17,622 nucleotides of DNA from the NCBI GenBank assembly GCA_046481785.1, contig JAWOJF010000071.1, positions 1 to 17,622 of the forward strand, read 5' to 3'. The notes below the pieces were generated by a model. The model did not search any database and was not told where the DNA came from. It saw only the letters and a list, made by a program, of their open reading frames with translations. Position numbers and translations under genes: made by a program. Source of the stretch: JAWOJF01 sp046481785. Its GTDB lineage: Bacteria > Bacteroidota > Ignavibacteria > Ignavibacteriales > Ignavibacteriaceae. Of the stretch, positions 8,796 to 16,004 are shown piece after piece; position 1 is the stretch's first letter, and each line of letters opens with the position of its first letter.

Positions 8796-9809
8796 GTGGT
8801 AATTGTACTTGAACGAAACATACAAGATAAAAAGCTTGAAAATGTAATTAAACACCTTGAAGATTTTGGATTTGCGGTTCATAAATCAACAGGAGTTGAA
8901 CAGATAGTGCTCGGTGCTATTGGTGTTAAACCTGATTTCGATATACGCAAAGTGAAAGTTCTTGATGGTGTTGCCGAAGTCTATAGGATAACAGAGCCTT
9001 ATAAACTTGCCAGCAGAACCTTTCAGAAAGAAGATACTGAGATAAAAATAAAGGATGTTACCATTGGTGGCAATGAAGTTGTAATTATGGCAGGTCCCTG
9101 TTCTGTTGAAAGCGAAGAACAGATTTTTATAGCTGCAGAAATTGTAGCTAAATCAGGTGCTAAAATTTTAAGAGGTGGTGCATTTAAACCAAGAACATCT
9201 CCTTATTCATTCCAGGGAATGGGAGAAGAGGGACTGAAGCTGCTCCGTAAAGCCGCCGATAAATACAACCTTCTTGTTATTACCGAGGTTATGGAATCCA
9301 GCCAGATAAAATTGATTGAAGAATATACCGATATTTTTCAGGTAGGTGCCCGTAATATGCAGAACTTTTCACTTTTGCGTGATCTTGGTAAAACATCTAC
9401 TCCTATAATGCTTAAGAGAGGGCTCTCGGCAACTGTTGAAGACTGGCTGATGTCTGCAGAATACATTTTGGCAAACGGAAATAAAAATGTAATGTTATGT
9501 GAAAGAGGTATAAGAACGTTTGAAACATATACAAGAAATACATTTGATCTTTCCGCTATTCCAGTAGTTCATAAAAGAAGCCACCTTCCTGTAATTGCTG
9601 ATCCTTCTCATGCTACTGGGATAAGGGATAAAGTTCTGCCTATGGCTAGAGCCGCAGTTGCAGCCGGTGCCGATGGAATAATGGTTGAAGTTCATCACGA
9701 CCCGGAAAAGGCATTATCTGACGGGCCGCAGGCACTTCTTCCTGATCAGTACATGGAATTGGTAAGACAAATAAAACTTATAGCTGAAGTAATTGGAAGG
9801 AAGATGTAG
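8796..9809 (+). CDS. aroF: 3-deoxy-7-phosphoheptulonate synthase, type I-beta (AroF-like)
   Basis: 337 residues from a GTG start. It condenses phosphoenolpyruvate and erythrose 4-phosphate to DAHP, the first step of aromatic amino acid synthesis. An N-terminal ferredoxin-like regulatory domain (about residues 1-70) precedes the TIM barrel, as in Thermotoga-type enzymes that respond to aromatic amino acids. Barrel motifs in order: GPCSVES (metal-ligand C102), RGGAFKPRTSPYSFQG, GARNMQNFSLL, LKRGLSATVEDWL, CERGIRTFE, ADPSHATG and MVEVHHDPEKALSDGPQAL, which contain the expected His, Glu and Asp metal ligands. No chorismate mutase domain is fused. The tyrA gene follows in the same direction after 173 bp, so both ends of the tyrosine route sit together. 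The symbol aroF follows common annotation of this class; aroG or aroA(G) are also used. Confidence 0.96.
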   Translation: MVIVLERNIQDKKLENVIKHLEDFGFAVHKSTGVEQIVLGAIGVKPDFDIRKVKVLDGVAEVYRITEPYKLASRTFQKEDTEIKIKDVTIGGNEVVIMAGPCSVESEEQIFIAAEIVAKSGAKILRGGAFKPRTSPYSFQGMGEEGLKLLRKAADKYNLLVITEVMESSQIKLIEEYTDIFQVGARNMQNFSLLRDLGKTSTPIMLKRGLSATVEDWLMSAEYILANGNKNVMLCERGIRTFETYTRNTFDLSAIPVVHKRSHLPVIADPSHATGIRDKVLPMARAAVAAGADGIMVEVHHDPEKALSDGPQALLPDQYMELVRQIKLIAEVIGRKM

Positions 9810-9814
9810 ACTTT

Positions 9815-9848
9815 AAAATTAACAATTATCAATTAACAATGAACAATT
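9815..9848. repeat. AT-rich iterated ATTAACAATT-type repeat
   Basis: Just after the DAHP synthase stop, short near-copies run in series: AATTAACAATT, ATCAATTAACAAT, GAACAATT. Such iterated strings are familiar in intergenic DNA of Bacteroidetes-like genomes and often flank inserted or decaying genes. No function is claimed. Confidence 0.5.
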
Positions 9849-9858
9849 CTTTGGCAGT

Positions 9859-9975
9859 ATGGACTACGAAGAAAAATATTTAAGAATAATAAAAGAAATT
9901 GTTCTTGCTAATGTTTCTCATTTAAATTCTTACCTTTTGGTTTTTAATAATATTCTTAATTCACTAAAAAAATAA
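9859..9975 (+). pseudogene. 38-codon ORF, possible nucleotidyltransferase relic
   Basis: ATG at 9859 to TAA at 9973-9975. It begins MDYEEKYLRIIKEIVLANV, which resembles the helical N-terminus that precedes the GSxxxG motif in MNT-type nucleotidyltransferases, small proteins often found as HEPN/MNT pairs. Where that motif should start, the frame instead reads SYLLVFNN and soon stops. One extra T in the run at 9935-9938 would give Y-L-F-G, the normal lead into the motif, but the sequence after it is also decayed. There is no ribosome binding site, and iterated AT-rich repeats lie just upstream. It could instead be a real small protein or chance. The family likeness is from memory of typical N-termini and is tentative. 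Confidence 0.3.
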
Positions 9976-9982
9976 ATGATCT

Positions 9983-11062
9983 TTGAACACAATTAATATC
10001 TCCATAATAGGCCTGGGTCTCATCGGGGGATCAATAGCAAAGGCATTAAAGAGCAGTAATAAAGAAATATACATAACCGCTTATGACAGGGAAGAGGTGC
10101 TTGAATCTGCGCTTTTACAAAAGGTGATTGATAAAAAGGCTGAGTATATTGAGAATGCCGCCGATGCAGACATTATTTTCCTTTGTCTTCCAACTGATAT
10201 TTCCCTGCAAACCCTTGAAAAACTTGCCCCTTCTGTAAATGAAAATACAATTATTACAGATGTTGCCGGTGTTAAAAGTGCCTTTGAAAATAAGTGGAGC
10301 AGTTTGAAAAGCAAAGGGGAGTTTGTCGGCGGGCATCCTATGACAGGCAAAGAAAAGGGTGGTTTTGAAAATTCAGATCCTCTTCTGTTTGAAAATTCGG
10401 TTTATATCTTATCAGATAATAAAAAACAATCACCTAATTATAATAAGCTGATAAAATTGATTGAACTGCTGGGCGCCAGGATAAAATTTCTGGATCCGTA
10501 TCTCCATGATGAAATAATCGCAAATGTAAGCCATCTCCCTCAGCTATTATCAGTGGCTCTTGTTAATTCTGCCGCATGCAGTAAAAATGATACTAACTAT
10601 CTCGATTTTGCCGCAGGGGGATTCAGAGATATGACAAGGATCGCTTCTAGCAATTTTGATATCTGGGAGCCTGTAATTAAGAATAATAAAGAGGCTATCC
10701 TTAAAGCTCTTGAAAATTTTGAAACTAATGCAAAAGTAATTAAGGAAAATATCCTTGCTGATGATTTCAAAACTCTGGCTGATTATTTCGAATCTGCCCG
10801 GGCAAAACGTGATGATATTCCTAAAAATACAAAGGGATTTATAAATCCCCTGGTTGATGTTTTTGTTTTTGTGAAGGATGAGCCCGGTGTTTTAAGCCGT
10901 CTTACAACAATTCTTTTTGAAGACGGCATTAGTATTAAAGATATTGAGCTTCTGAAGATCCGTGAAGGGACCGGCGGAACTTTTAGACTGTCTGTACAAT
11001 CTAAAGAAGAAGCTGAGAGGGCTGAAAAGCTTATACATGGCTTAGGTTTCAGAACTAAATAA
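9983..11062 (+). CDS. tyrA: Prephenate dehydrogenase with C-terminal ACT domain
   Basis: 359 residues. It oxidatively decarboxylates prephenate to 4-hydroxyphenylpyruvate with NAD(P), the committed tyrosine step; arogenate use cannot be excluded. The Rossmann motif GLGLIGGS is at residues 10-17, then TDVAGVKSA, GGHPMTGKEKGG (H118), ANVSHLPQLLSVAL (catalytic-type H184) and FAAGGFRDMTRIASS. Residues from about 289 form an ACT domain (VFVKDEPGVLSRLTTIL), the usual site for feedback by tyrosine. The start is TTG at 9983: an in-frame TGA at 9977-9979 rules out anything further upstream, and the Rossmann fold begins almost at once. There is no clear Shine-Dalgarno sequence. A six-codon ORF starting ATG at 9976 overlaps the TTG in another frame. 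The DAHP synthase gene lies upstream in the same direction. Confidence 0.95.
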   Translation: MNTINISIIGLGLIGGSIAKALKSSNKEIYITAYDREEVLESALLQKVIDKKAEYIENAADADIIFLCLPTDISLQTLEKLAPSVNENTIITDVAGVKSAFENKWSSLKSKGEFVGGHPMTGKEKGGFENSDPLLFENSVYILSDNKKQSPNYNKLIKLIELLGARIKFLDPYLHDEIIANVSHLPQLLSVALVNSAACSKNDTNYLDFAAGGFRDMTRIASSNFDIWEPVIKNNKEAILKALENFETNAKVIKENILADDFKTLADYFESARAKRDDIPKNTKGFINPLVDVFVFVKDEPGVLSRLTTILFEDGISIKDIELLKIREGTGGTFRLSVQSKEEAERAEKLIHGLGFRTK

Positions 11063-11124
11063 CAACTATATAAAATGAAATTAAGCAGAAATAGCCATAT
11101 CTGTCCAAAATAATAATTTGTTTC

Positions 11125-11314
11125 GTTCCTACGGAACTTGCAAATATTGAGATTACCTATATCTATAAACATAACGTCCCTGACGGGACTTAAAACAGCG
11201 ATATATATTATACTTTAACATATAAGTTACCTGTTTATGGTATAAGTCCTTGTATTCCTGTAATTAAACGTTTATAGAATAAATTAACAGAATGAAATAA
11301 AGTCTCGTAGGGAC
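11125..11314. repeat. Cluster of three GTCCC/GGGAC-type mini-hairpins
   Basis: Hairpins: GTTCC-TAC-GGAAC (11125-11137), GTCCC-TGAC-GGGAC (11176-11189) and GTCTC-GTA-GGGAC (11302-11314). All three share the same stem-loop design, and the inverted arms CTATAAAC and GTTTATAG lie between them. The G+C-rich stems stand out in AT-rich DNA. Similar 'cgtcccNacgggac' elements are scattered through Bacteroidetes-like genomes, so this is probably a decayed copy of a dispersed palindromic repeat; that is from general knowledge, not a search. Confidence 0.5.
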
Positions 11315-11335
11315 GATAGATAGAGGATCGATTTG

Positions 11336-11425
11336 ATGATAATTAAAAAAATCCGGATTCTGCCTCTATTTAGGAGTATTATTATAATAATAATTTTAAT
11401 TTGGACGGCACTGGAAAAAGCATAG
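11336..11425 (+). CDS. Possible 29-residue membrane peptide
   Basis: ATG at 11336 to TAG at 11423-11425, with GAGG nine bases upstream (11323-11326), a better ribosome binding site than those of many genes here. The peptide starts MIIKKIRILPLF, then has a very hydrophobic run of isoleucines ending IWTALEKA, so it could be a single-span membrane peptide or a leftover signal sequence. No family is recognised. It lies beside a mini-hairpin cluster, and AT-rich DNA readily yields isoleucine runs, so chance is a serious alternative. Confidence 0.2.
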   Translation: MIIKKIRILPLFRSIIIIIILIWTALEKA

Positions 11426-11494
11426 AAAATGTTTTTGCTTTTGATTTTTGACTTACTTTAGAACCCTATTAACCTTAAATTTATAATCAAAAAA

Positions 11495-12832
11495 ATGTAT
11501 ACGATGAATAATATAAGAATACTTCTTATTGTTTTATTTCTTTCTTCAGTATTGTTCGGACAGCAAAAGCTTTCAGGAACGGAAGTAAAGCGGACTTATT
11601 ATCCTAACGGAATTGTTAAAACCGAGGGTGACTATTGGTATGATCGTCTCCATGGTGTCTATAAAGAATTTTATCCTAATGGTAAGACCTGGAAAGTATG
11701 GAATTTTGTTGACGGAAAAGAAGATGGAATATCTACATGGTACTTTGAGGACGGCAAAATCAGCATTGAATGGAACTACCGCCAGGGTGTAAGACAGGGT
11801 GAATCCAGATGGTATTATGAAACCGGTGAGCTCTGGTCGAAACAGTATTTTTATAACGGCAAACTGGACGGCATAACTTATACCTATTATAAAACTGGCG
11901 AGCTTCAGGGGGAATGGAATTATACTGACGGCCTTCTGCAGGGAATATCAAAAACTTTTTATAAAACCGGCGAAGTTGAGGTTGAACGCCGGTTCCGTGA
12001 TGCTATTCAAAATGGAATAACACGCGTATTCCATGAAGGTGGGAAAGTAGCCCTTGAAGCGATGTTTATTAATAATAAAATTGAAGGACAGGTAAAACTT
12101 TATGATCTTGCAAATAACCTGAGGGTGCTTGATGATTATAAGAACGGCGAACTTGTTAACAGGGTTAAATATGATTACATGGGAAAGTTTGAATCCGAAG
12201 AAAAGTATAATAAAGCATATTATAACGGCGGCGTATTAAAGGAGGAAACATTCCTGCGCGACGGAGTTAAAGACGGGATAATGAGATTATATTATGAATC
12301 GGGCTACCTGAAAGAGGAGTGGAACTACGAAAATAACATTGTTAACGGCTATGCATATACCTATTATGAAGGGGGTGTGCTTAAATCAGAAATAGGATAT
12401 ATAAGAGGGGAACAGAAAGGGTATACAAGAAATTATTATCCAACGGGACAGCTTGAATCAGAATATTATTATGAGAATAACCGTAAAAACGGCATGGGTT
12501 TAACCTATTATGAAAACGGCAGCCTTAAAACTTCTGTCAGGTATAATAATAATGAGCTTAATGGTGAATATGTTACCTACTTTGATAACGGGCTTACTGA
12601 ATCGAGGGTTAATTATGAGGGTGGTAAACCAGGGGGAAAAAAAATATATTACTATAAAAACAGCGCTGTAAGACAGGAAGAAAATTATTACAACGGGAAA
12701 CTTGATGGTTACCTGCGTGAGTACTTCCAGGATGGTAAAATTAAGAGGGAAGAATATTACAGGGAAGGGGAGTTACGAAGCAGGAAAGAATATGATTCTA
12801 AGGGCATTTTACTTTCAACTTCGGGTTATTAA
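11495..12832 (+). CDS. Exported protein of about 16 MORN_2/YwqK-type repeats
   Basis: 445 residues. A short signal peptide (hydrophobic core IRILLIVLFLSSVLFG, likely cleaved before QQK; no lipobox cysteine) is followed by repeats of exactly 24 residues with the pattern YYxxGxLxxExxYxxGxxxGxxxx. Seven regular units run from about residue 35. The register then breaks at a degenerate stretch near residues 203-242 (YDLANNLRVLDDYKNGELV), and about eight more units follow. This is the MORN_2 repeat of proteins annotated as 'YwqK family antitoxin', but that name describes homology only. Expected fold: an elongated beta-hairpin rod, probably periplasmic or surface exposed; no type IX sorting domain or enzyme domain is seen. 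ATG at 11504 is an equally good start, three codons later, and no Shine-Dalgarno sequence decides. One base separates its stop from the next gene, a second repeat protein. Confidence 0.88.
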   Translation: MYTMNNIRILLIVLFLSSVLFGQQKLSGTEVKRTYYPNGIVKTEGDYWYDRLHGVYKEFYPNGKTWKVWNFVDGKEDGISTWYFEDGKISIEWNYRQGVRQGESRWYYETGELWSKQYFYNGKLDGITYTYYKTGELQGEWNYTDGLLQGISKTFYKTGEVEVERRFRDAIQNGITRVFHEGGKVALEAMFINNKIEGQVKLYDLANNLRVLDDYKNGELVNRVKYDYMGKFESEEKYNKAYYNGGVLKEETFLRDGVKDGIMRLYYESGYLKEEWNYENNIVNGYAYTYYEGGVLKSEIGYIRGEQKGYTRNYYPTGQLESEYYYENNRKNGMGLTYYENGSLKTSVRYNNNELNGEYVTYFDNGLTESRVNYEGGKPGGKKIYYYKNSAVRQEENYYNGKLDGYLREYFQDGKIKREEYYREGELRSRKEYDSKGILLSTSGY

Positions 12833-12833
12833 T

Positions 12834-13736
12834 ATGAAAATGTATATTATAGTCTTTTTATCATTTATAACAATTTGTTTTGCTCAGACTGAAGAGAAAA
12901 AAGAATATTATGATACCGGCAGTATTAAAAAAATTGAAAATTATAGAAATGGTGTGCTTAACGGTATCTGCAAATATTATTCTGAAGATGGGATATTAAA
13001 AGAATTATCAGAATATAAAAACGGACAAAGGAACGGGAACTCCTATTACTACTACCCGGATGGTGTTTTGAAAGAACAGTTTTATTATAAAGACGATAAA
13101 TATAACGGTACCTATAAAAGTTTTTATCAGGCTGGTTCATTAAAAGAGTCAGGTAATTATTCAAACGGTAAACCGGAAGGCGTTTTTAAAAATTATTATG
13201 AAACGGGTGAATTAAAGTCGGTGCAGGATTTTTCCGGCGGAATTAAAACCGGAACTGTATATGAGTATTATGAAAACGGTAAATTAAAAGCCGAAGCAGA
13301 ATATATTAATAATAGCCAGCAGGGAATTACTAAATGGTATTATGATAACGGCGGCTTAAAAGGAGAATGGAATTATCTGCAGGGGAACCTGCATGGTGCC
13401 TCAAAAGAATATTCCGTTAATGGGAACCTGATTGCTGAAAAAAATTATGCTTATGCCAAACTTAATGGAATATCCAGGTTATATTTTGAAACCGGCGTCC
13501 TTAAAAATGAAAGTAATTACTTAAATGGTTGGAGAGATGGTGTAACAAAATCTTTTTATGAAGATGGCTCTCTATGGACTGAGCAGATTTATAAAAAGGA
13601 CAAGCTTGACGGAATTACTAAAATTTACCGTAAAGACAAAACCCTTTGGTATGAAGAAATATATGAAATGGGAACTCTTAAAAGCAGTAAAGAGTATTCT
13701 GAGGATGGAGAACTAATTTCAATAAAAGACCTGTAA
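12834..13736 (+). CDS. Second exported MORN_2/YwqK-type repeat protein
   Basis: 300 residues. I take ATG at 12834, because it begins a clean signal peptide (MKMYIIVFLSFITICFA, cleaved before QTEE) one base after the previous stop. An in-frame ATG at 12702 would overlap the previous gene by 131 bases and bury the signal. After the signal come about twelve 24-residue units: YYDTGSIKKIENYRNG, YYSEDG, YYPDG, FYQAG, YYETG, YYENG, YYDNG and so on. The last two (YRKDK, YSEDG) are divergent or cut short. It shares unit-level likeness with the upstream protein, for example GEWNYLQGNLHG here and GEWNYTDGLLQG there, so the pair probably arose by tandem duplication followed by gain or loss of units. The near-zero spacing implies co-translation. 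Function unknown; a structural or binding role outside the cytoplasm is inferred. Confidence 0.87.
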   Translation: MKMYIIVFLSFITICFAQTEEKKEYYDTGSIKKIENYRNGVLNGICKYYSEDGILKELSEYKNGQRNGNSYYYYPDGVLKEQFYYKDDKYNGTYKSFYQAGSLKESGNYSNGKPEGVFKNYYETGELKSVQDFSGGIKTGTVYEYYENGKLKAEAEYINNSQQGITKWYYDNGGLKGEWNYLQGNLHGASKEYSVNGNLIAEKNYAYAKLNGISRLYFETGVLKNESNYLNGWRDGVTKSFYEDGSLWTEQIYKKDKLDGITKIYRKDKTLWYEEIYEMGTLKSSKEYSEDGELISIKDL

Positions 13737-13867
13737 TTTCTTAAAATCCGCCTGCTTAAATACCGGACTAAATTTGCAGGATGACAAAACTTAGCTGGTT
13801 ATCCTCCTTCCTTGAAATTCTTTCCAACTTACCATACATTTGAAACCATTCACAAGAAAAGATTGAA

Positions 13868-14761
13868 ATGAAAGAAAGAAAAAGTTTTACTGTTGGCGGA
13901 CTTCAGATGTCTTTCGAAAAAAATCCCGATAAAAACCTTAAAAAGGCCGTTTCCTGGATAGAAAAAGCTGCAAAAGAAGGAGCCGAAGTAATATGTCTTC
14001 CCGAGCTTTTCCGTTCTCAGTATTTTTGCCAGAGCGAGGATATAAAGTTCTTTGATCTTGCAGAAACTATTCCCGGTCCTTCTACTGAAGCGGTAAGTAA
14101 AGCAGCAAGGAAACATAAAGTTGTGGTTATTGTACCAATCTTTGAAAAACGTGCTGCGGGAGTTTATCATAACAGTGCTGTTATAATAAATTCAAAAGGA
14201 GAAATTGCCGGGCTTTACCGCAAAATGCATATTCCTGATGATCCCTCTTATTATGAGAAATTTTATTTCACTCCGGGTGACCTTGGTTATAAAAGTTTCA
14301 AAACAGAGTTTGGTAGTATTGGTACTTTAATTTGCTGGGATCAATGGTACCCCGAAGGGGCGAGATTAACAGCTTTGCGCGGTGCAAATATATTATTTTA
14401 TCCTACTGCTATTGGCTGGCATCCCCATGAAAAGTCAGAACATGGTAAGGCGCAGTTTGAAAGCTGGCAGATGATTCAGCGCGGACATGCAATTGCTAAT
14501 GGTGTTTATGTTGCCGCTGTAAACAGGGTGGGGCTTGAAAAACAATCAACCGGATCTGCAGGTATTGAGTTCTGGGGTTCATCTTTTATTGCTGATCCGC
14601 AGGGGATAATTATTGCTCAGGCTTCTTCCAATAAAGAAGAAGTTCTATTGGCTGATGTTGATCTTGAAAGAATAGAATATATACGGCGTAACTGGCCATT
14701 TCTGCGTGACCGCAGGATCGATTCTTATGAGGGAATAGATAAAAGGTTTATTGATGAATAA
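13868..14761 (+). CDS. aguB: N-carbamoylputrescine amidase
   Basis: 297 residues, the normal size for this branch of the nitrilase superfamily. It hydrolyses N-carbamoylputrescine to putrescine, CO2 and ammonia in the cytoplasm. The catalytic triad is in place: E46 in CLPELFRSQYFC, K119 in YRKMHIPDD and C156 in LICWDQWYPEGARL. Further hallmarks of the AguB subgroup are YYEKFYFTPGD, FYPTAIGWHP and AVNRVG, and FWGSSFIADP. The assignment is strengthened by the next gene, agmatine deiminase, which makes its substrate. The ATG at 13868 directly precedes MKERKSFTVGGLQMS, which is already the first strand of the domain; there is no clear ribosome binding site. A 76-bp gap separates it from aguA, so the two are likely co-transcribed. 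The arginine decarboxylase that would supply agmatine is not in the window. Confidence 0.95.
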   Translation: MKERKSFTVGGLQMSFEKNPDKNLKKAVSWIEKAAKEGAEVICLPELFRSQYFCQSEDIKFFDLAETIPGPSTEAVSKAARKHKVVVIVPIFEKRAAGVYHNSAVIINSKGEIAGLYRKMHIPDDPSYYEKFYFTPGDLGYKSFKTEFGSIGTLICWDQWYPEGARLTALRGANILFYPTAIGWHPHEKSEHGKAQFESWQMIQRGHAIANGVYVAAVNRVGLEKQSTGSAGIEFWGSSFIADPQGIIIAQASSNKEEVLLADVDLERIEYIRRNWPFLRDRRIDSYEGIDKRFIDE

Positions 14762-14837
14762 ACATAATTCTGATCGCTAACTTATTTTGGATAATACATA
14801 AAAAGCAGCTAACAGTTAGTAACAACTTTTGATTTAT

Positions 14838-15926
14838 ATGGCAAAACTAATTTCAAAAAAAAATAAAAAGATACAATCACTCCCGTCGGAGGCAGGTTTC
14901 AGAATACCGGCCGAATGGGAAAAACACGAAGCAACGTGGATTGGCTGGCCTCATAATATTGAGGACTGGCCCGGGAAAATAACACCTATACCCTGGGTAT
15001 ATGGTGAAATGGTTAGGAAAATTGCAGAAGGCGAAATAGTTAGAATTATTGTTGAAAATAAGGATCATGAAAAAAGTGCGCTTAAAGTATTAAAAGCTGT
15101 TGACGCAGTATTAGACAACGTCGAGTTTTACAGGTTAAAAACAGACCGCGGCTGGACGAGAGATTCCGGGCCGGCATTTATTAAAAATGACTCTGAAGCT
15201 GCGCTTGTGAATTTTCATTTTAATGCCTGGGCTAAGTATGACAATTTTAAAAAAGACAGGAAACTCCCTAAATTCATATCAAAAGCTTTGGGCCTTCAGT
15301 TATTTGAAGCTCTGCATAATAGCAGGGAAGTAACCCTTGAAGGCGGAAGTATTGATATAAACGGTAAAGGCACTCTTATTACAACAGAAGAATGTTTAAT
15401 GGATCAGAAAACTCAGGTAAGGAATCCGGGTTTTTCTAAGAATGATTATGAGACTGTTTTTAAGAATTATCTGGGTATTACAAATGTACTCTGGCTTGAT
15501 AAAGGAATTGCCGGAGATGATACACACGGACATGTAGATGACTTGTGCCGGTTTGTTAATGCTGATACCGTTGTTCTTGTTCAGGAGGAAAATACCAGTG
15601 ATGCTAATTATAAAGCATTAAAAGAAAATAAAGAAAGACTGCAGGATGCGAAGCTTGAAGATGGCTCAAAATTAAACGTAATTGATCTTCCAATGCCCTC
15701 ACCGTTATACTTCAAGGGTGAAAGGCTTCCTGCAAGCTACGCTAATTTTTATATTGCCAACTCATACGTGCTCGTTCCTACGTTTAATGATGTAAACGAC
15801 AGGAAAGTCCTGGGTATTTTATCAGAATTAATAACTGACCGTCCTGTTATTGGTATTCATGCTGTAGACCTTGTGTGGGGATTAGGAACATTACATTGTT
15901 TAACTCATGAACAGCCCGCGGTTTAA
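14838..15926 (+). CDS. aguA: Agmatine deiminase
   Basis: 362 residues from ATG at 14838. A TTG at 14829 is in frame and would add three residues, but ATG is preferred; neither has a clear ribosome binding site. The enzyme converts agmatine to N-carbamoylputrescine and ammonia. Family motifs: FRIPAEWEKHEATWIGWPH near the N-terminus, DRGWTRDSGPAFI, LEGGSIDINGKGTLITTEEC, GDDTHGHVDDLCRF and the catalytic cysteine C354 in GTLHCLTHEQPAV close to the C-terminus. This is the guanidine-group-modifying (pentein) fold. Together with aguB upstream it gives the two-step agmatine to putrescine route. A run of nine A (14855-14863) lies in codons 6-9, within a lysine-rich stretch. An 11-base palindrome CTAACAGTTAG lies at 14809-14819, between the two genes. 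A LysE-family exporter follows after 78 bp. Confidence 0.96.
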   Translation: MAKLISKKNKKIQSLPSEAGFRIPAEWEKHEATWIGWPHNIEDWPGKITPIPWVYGEMVRKIAEGEIVRIIVENKDHEKSALKVLKAVDAVLDNVEFYRLKTDRGWTRDSGPAFIKNDSEAALVNFHFNAWAKYDNFKKDRKLPKFISKALGLQLFEALHNSREVTLEGGSIDINGKGTLITTEECLMDQKTQVRNPGFSKNDYETVFKNYLGITNVLWLDKGIAGDDTHGHVDDLCRFVNADTVVLVQEENTSDANYKALKENKERLQDAKLEDGSKLNVIDLPMPSPLYFKGERLPASYANFYIANSYVLVPTFNDVNDRKVLGILSELITDRPVIGIHAVDLVWGLGTLHCLTHEQPAV

Positions 15927-16004
15927 CGAAAATTAGTTGCCGTCGGTTGGATAAGTAAAATCCGCGAAATTAAATTATTTTAAGTCATTAATTTTATGTG
16001 AAAT

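Larger units (their letters stand above)
11063..11494. other. 432-bp gene-poor stretch with small hairpins
   Basis: No established gene. It holds three short palindromes (11125-11137, 11176-11189, 11302-11314), a pair of inverted arms CTATAAAC (11163-11170) and GTTTATAG (11270-11277), and a possible 29-codon ORF at 11336-11425. It marks a break between the tyrA unit and the repeat-protein pair. Confidence 0.55.

Noticed and set aside
12702..12833. In-frame upstream start that would give the second repeat protein 344 residues
   Set aside because: It overlaps the preceding gene by 131 bases and would bury a clean signal peptide that starts at 12834.
11580..13700. Long tandem DNA repeat or CRISPR-like array suggested by recurring tattatgaaa/ggcgag strings
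   Set aside because: The 72-bp periodicity is at the protein level (24-residue units); the DNA copies are strongly diverged and there are no identical repeats with spacers.
14809..14819. Palindrome CTAACAGTTAG before aguA as an operator
   Set aside because: Short, single, with only a half-site nearby at about 14777; no regulator gene in the neighbourhood to support it.
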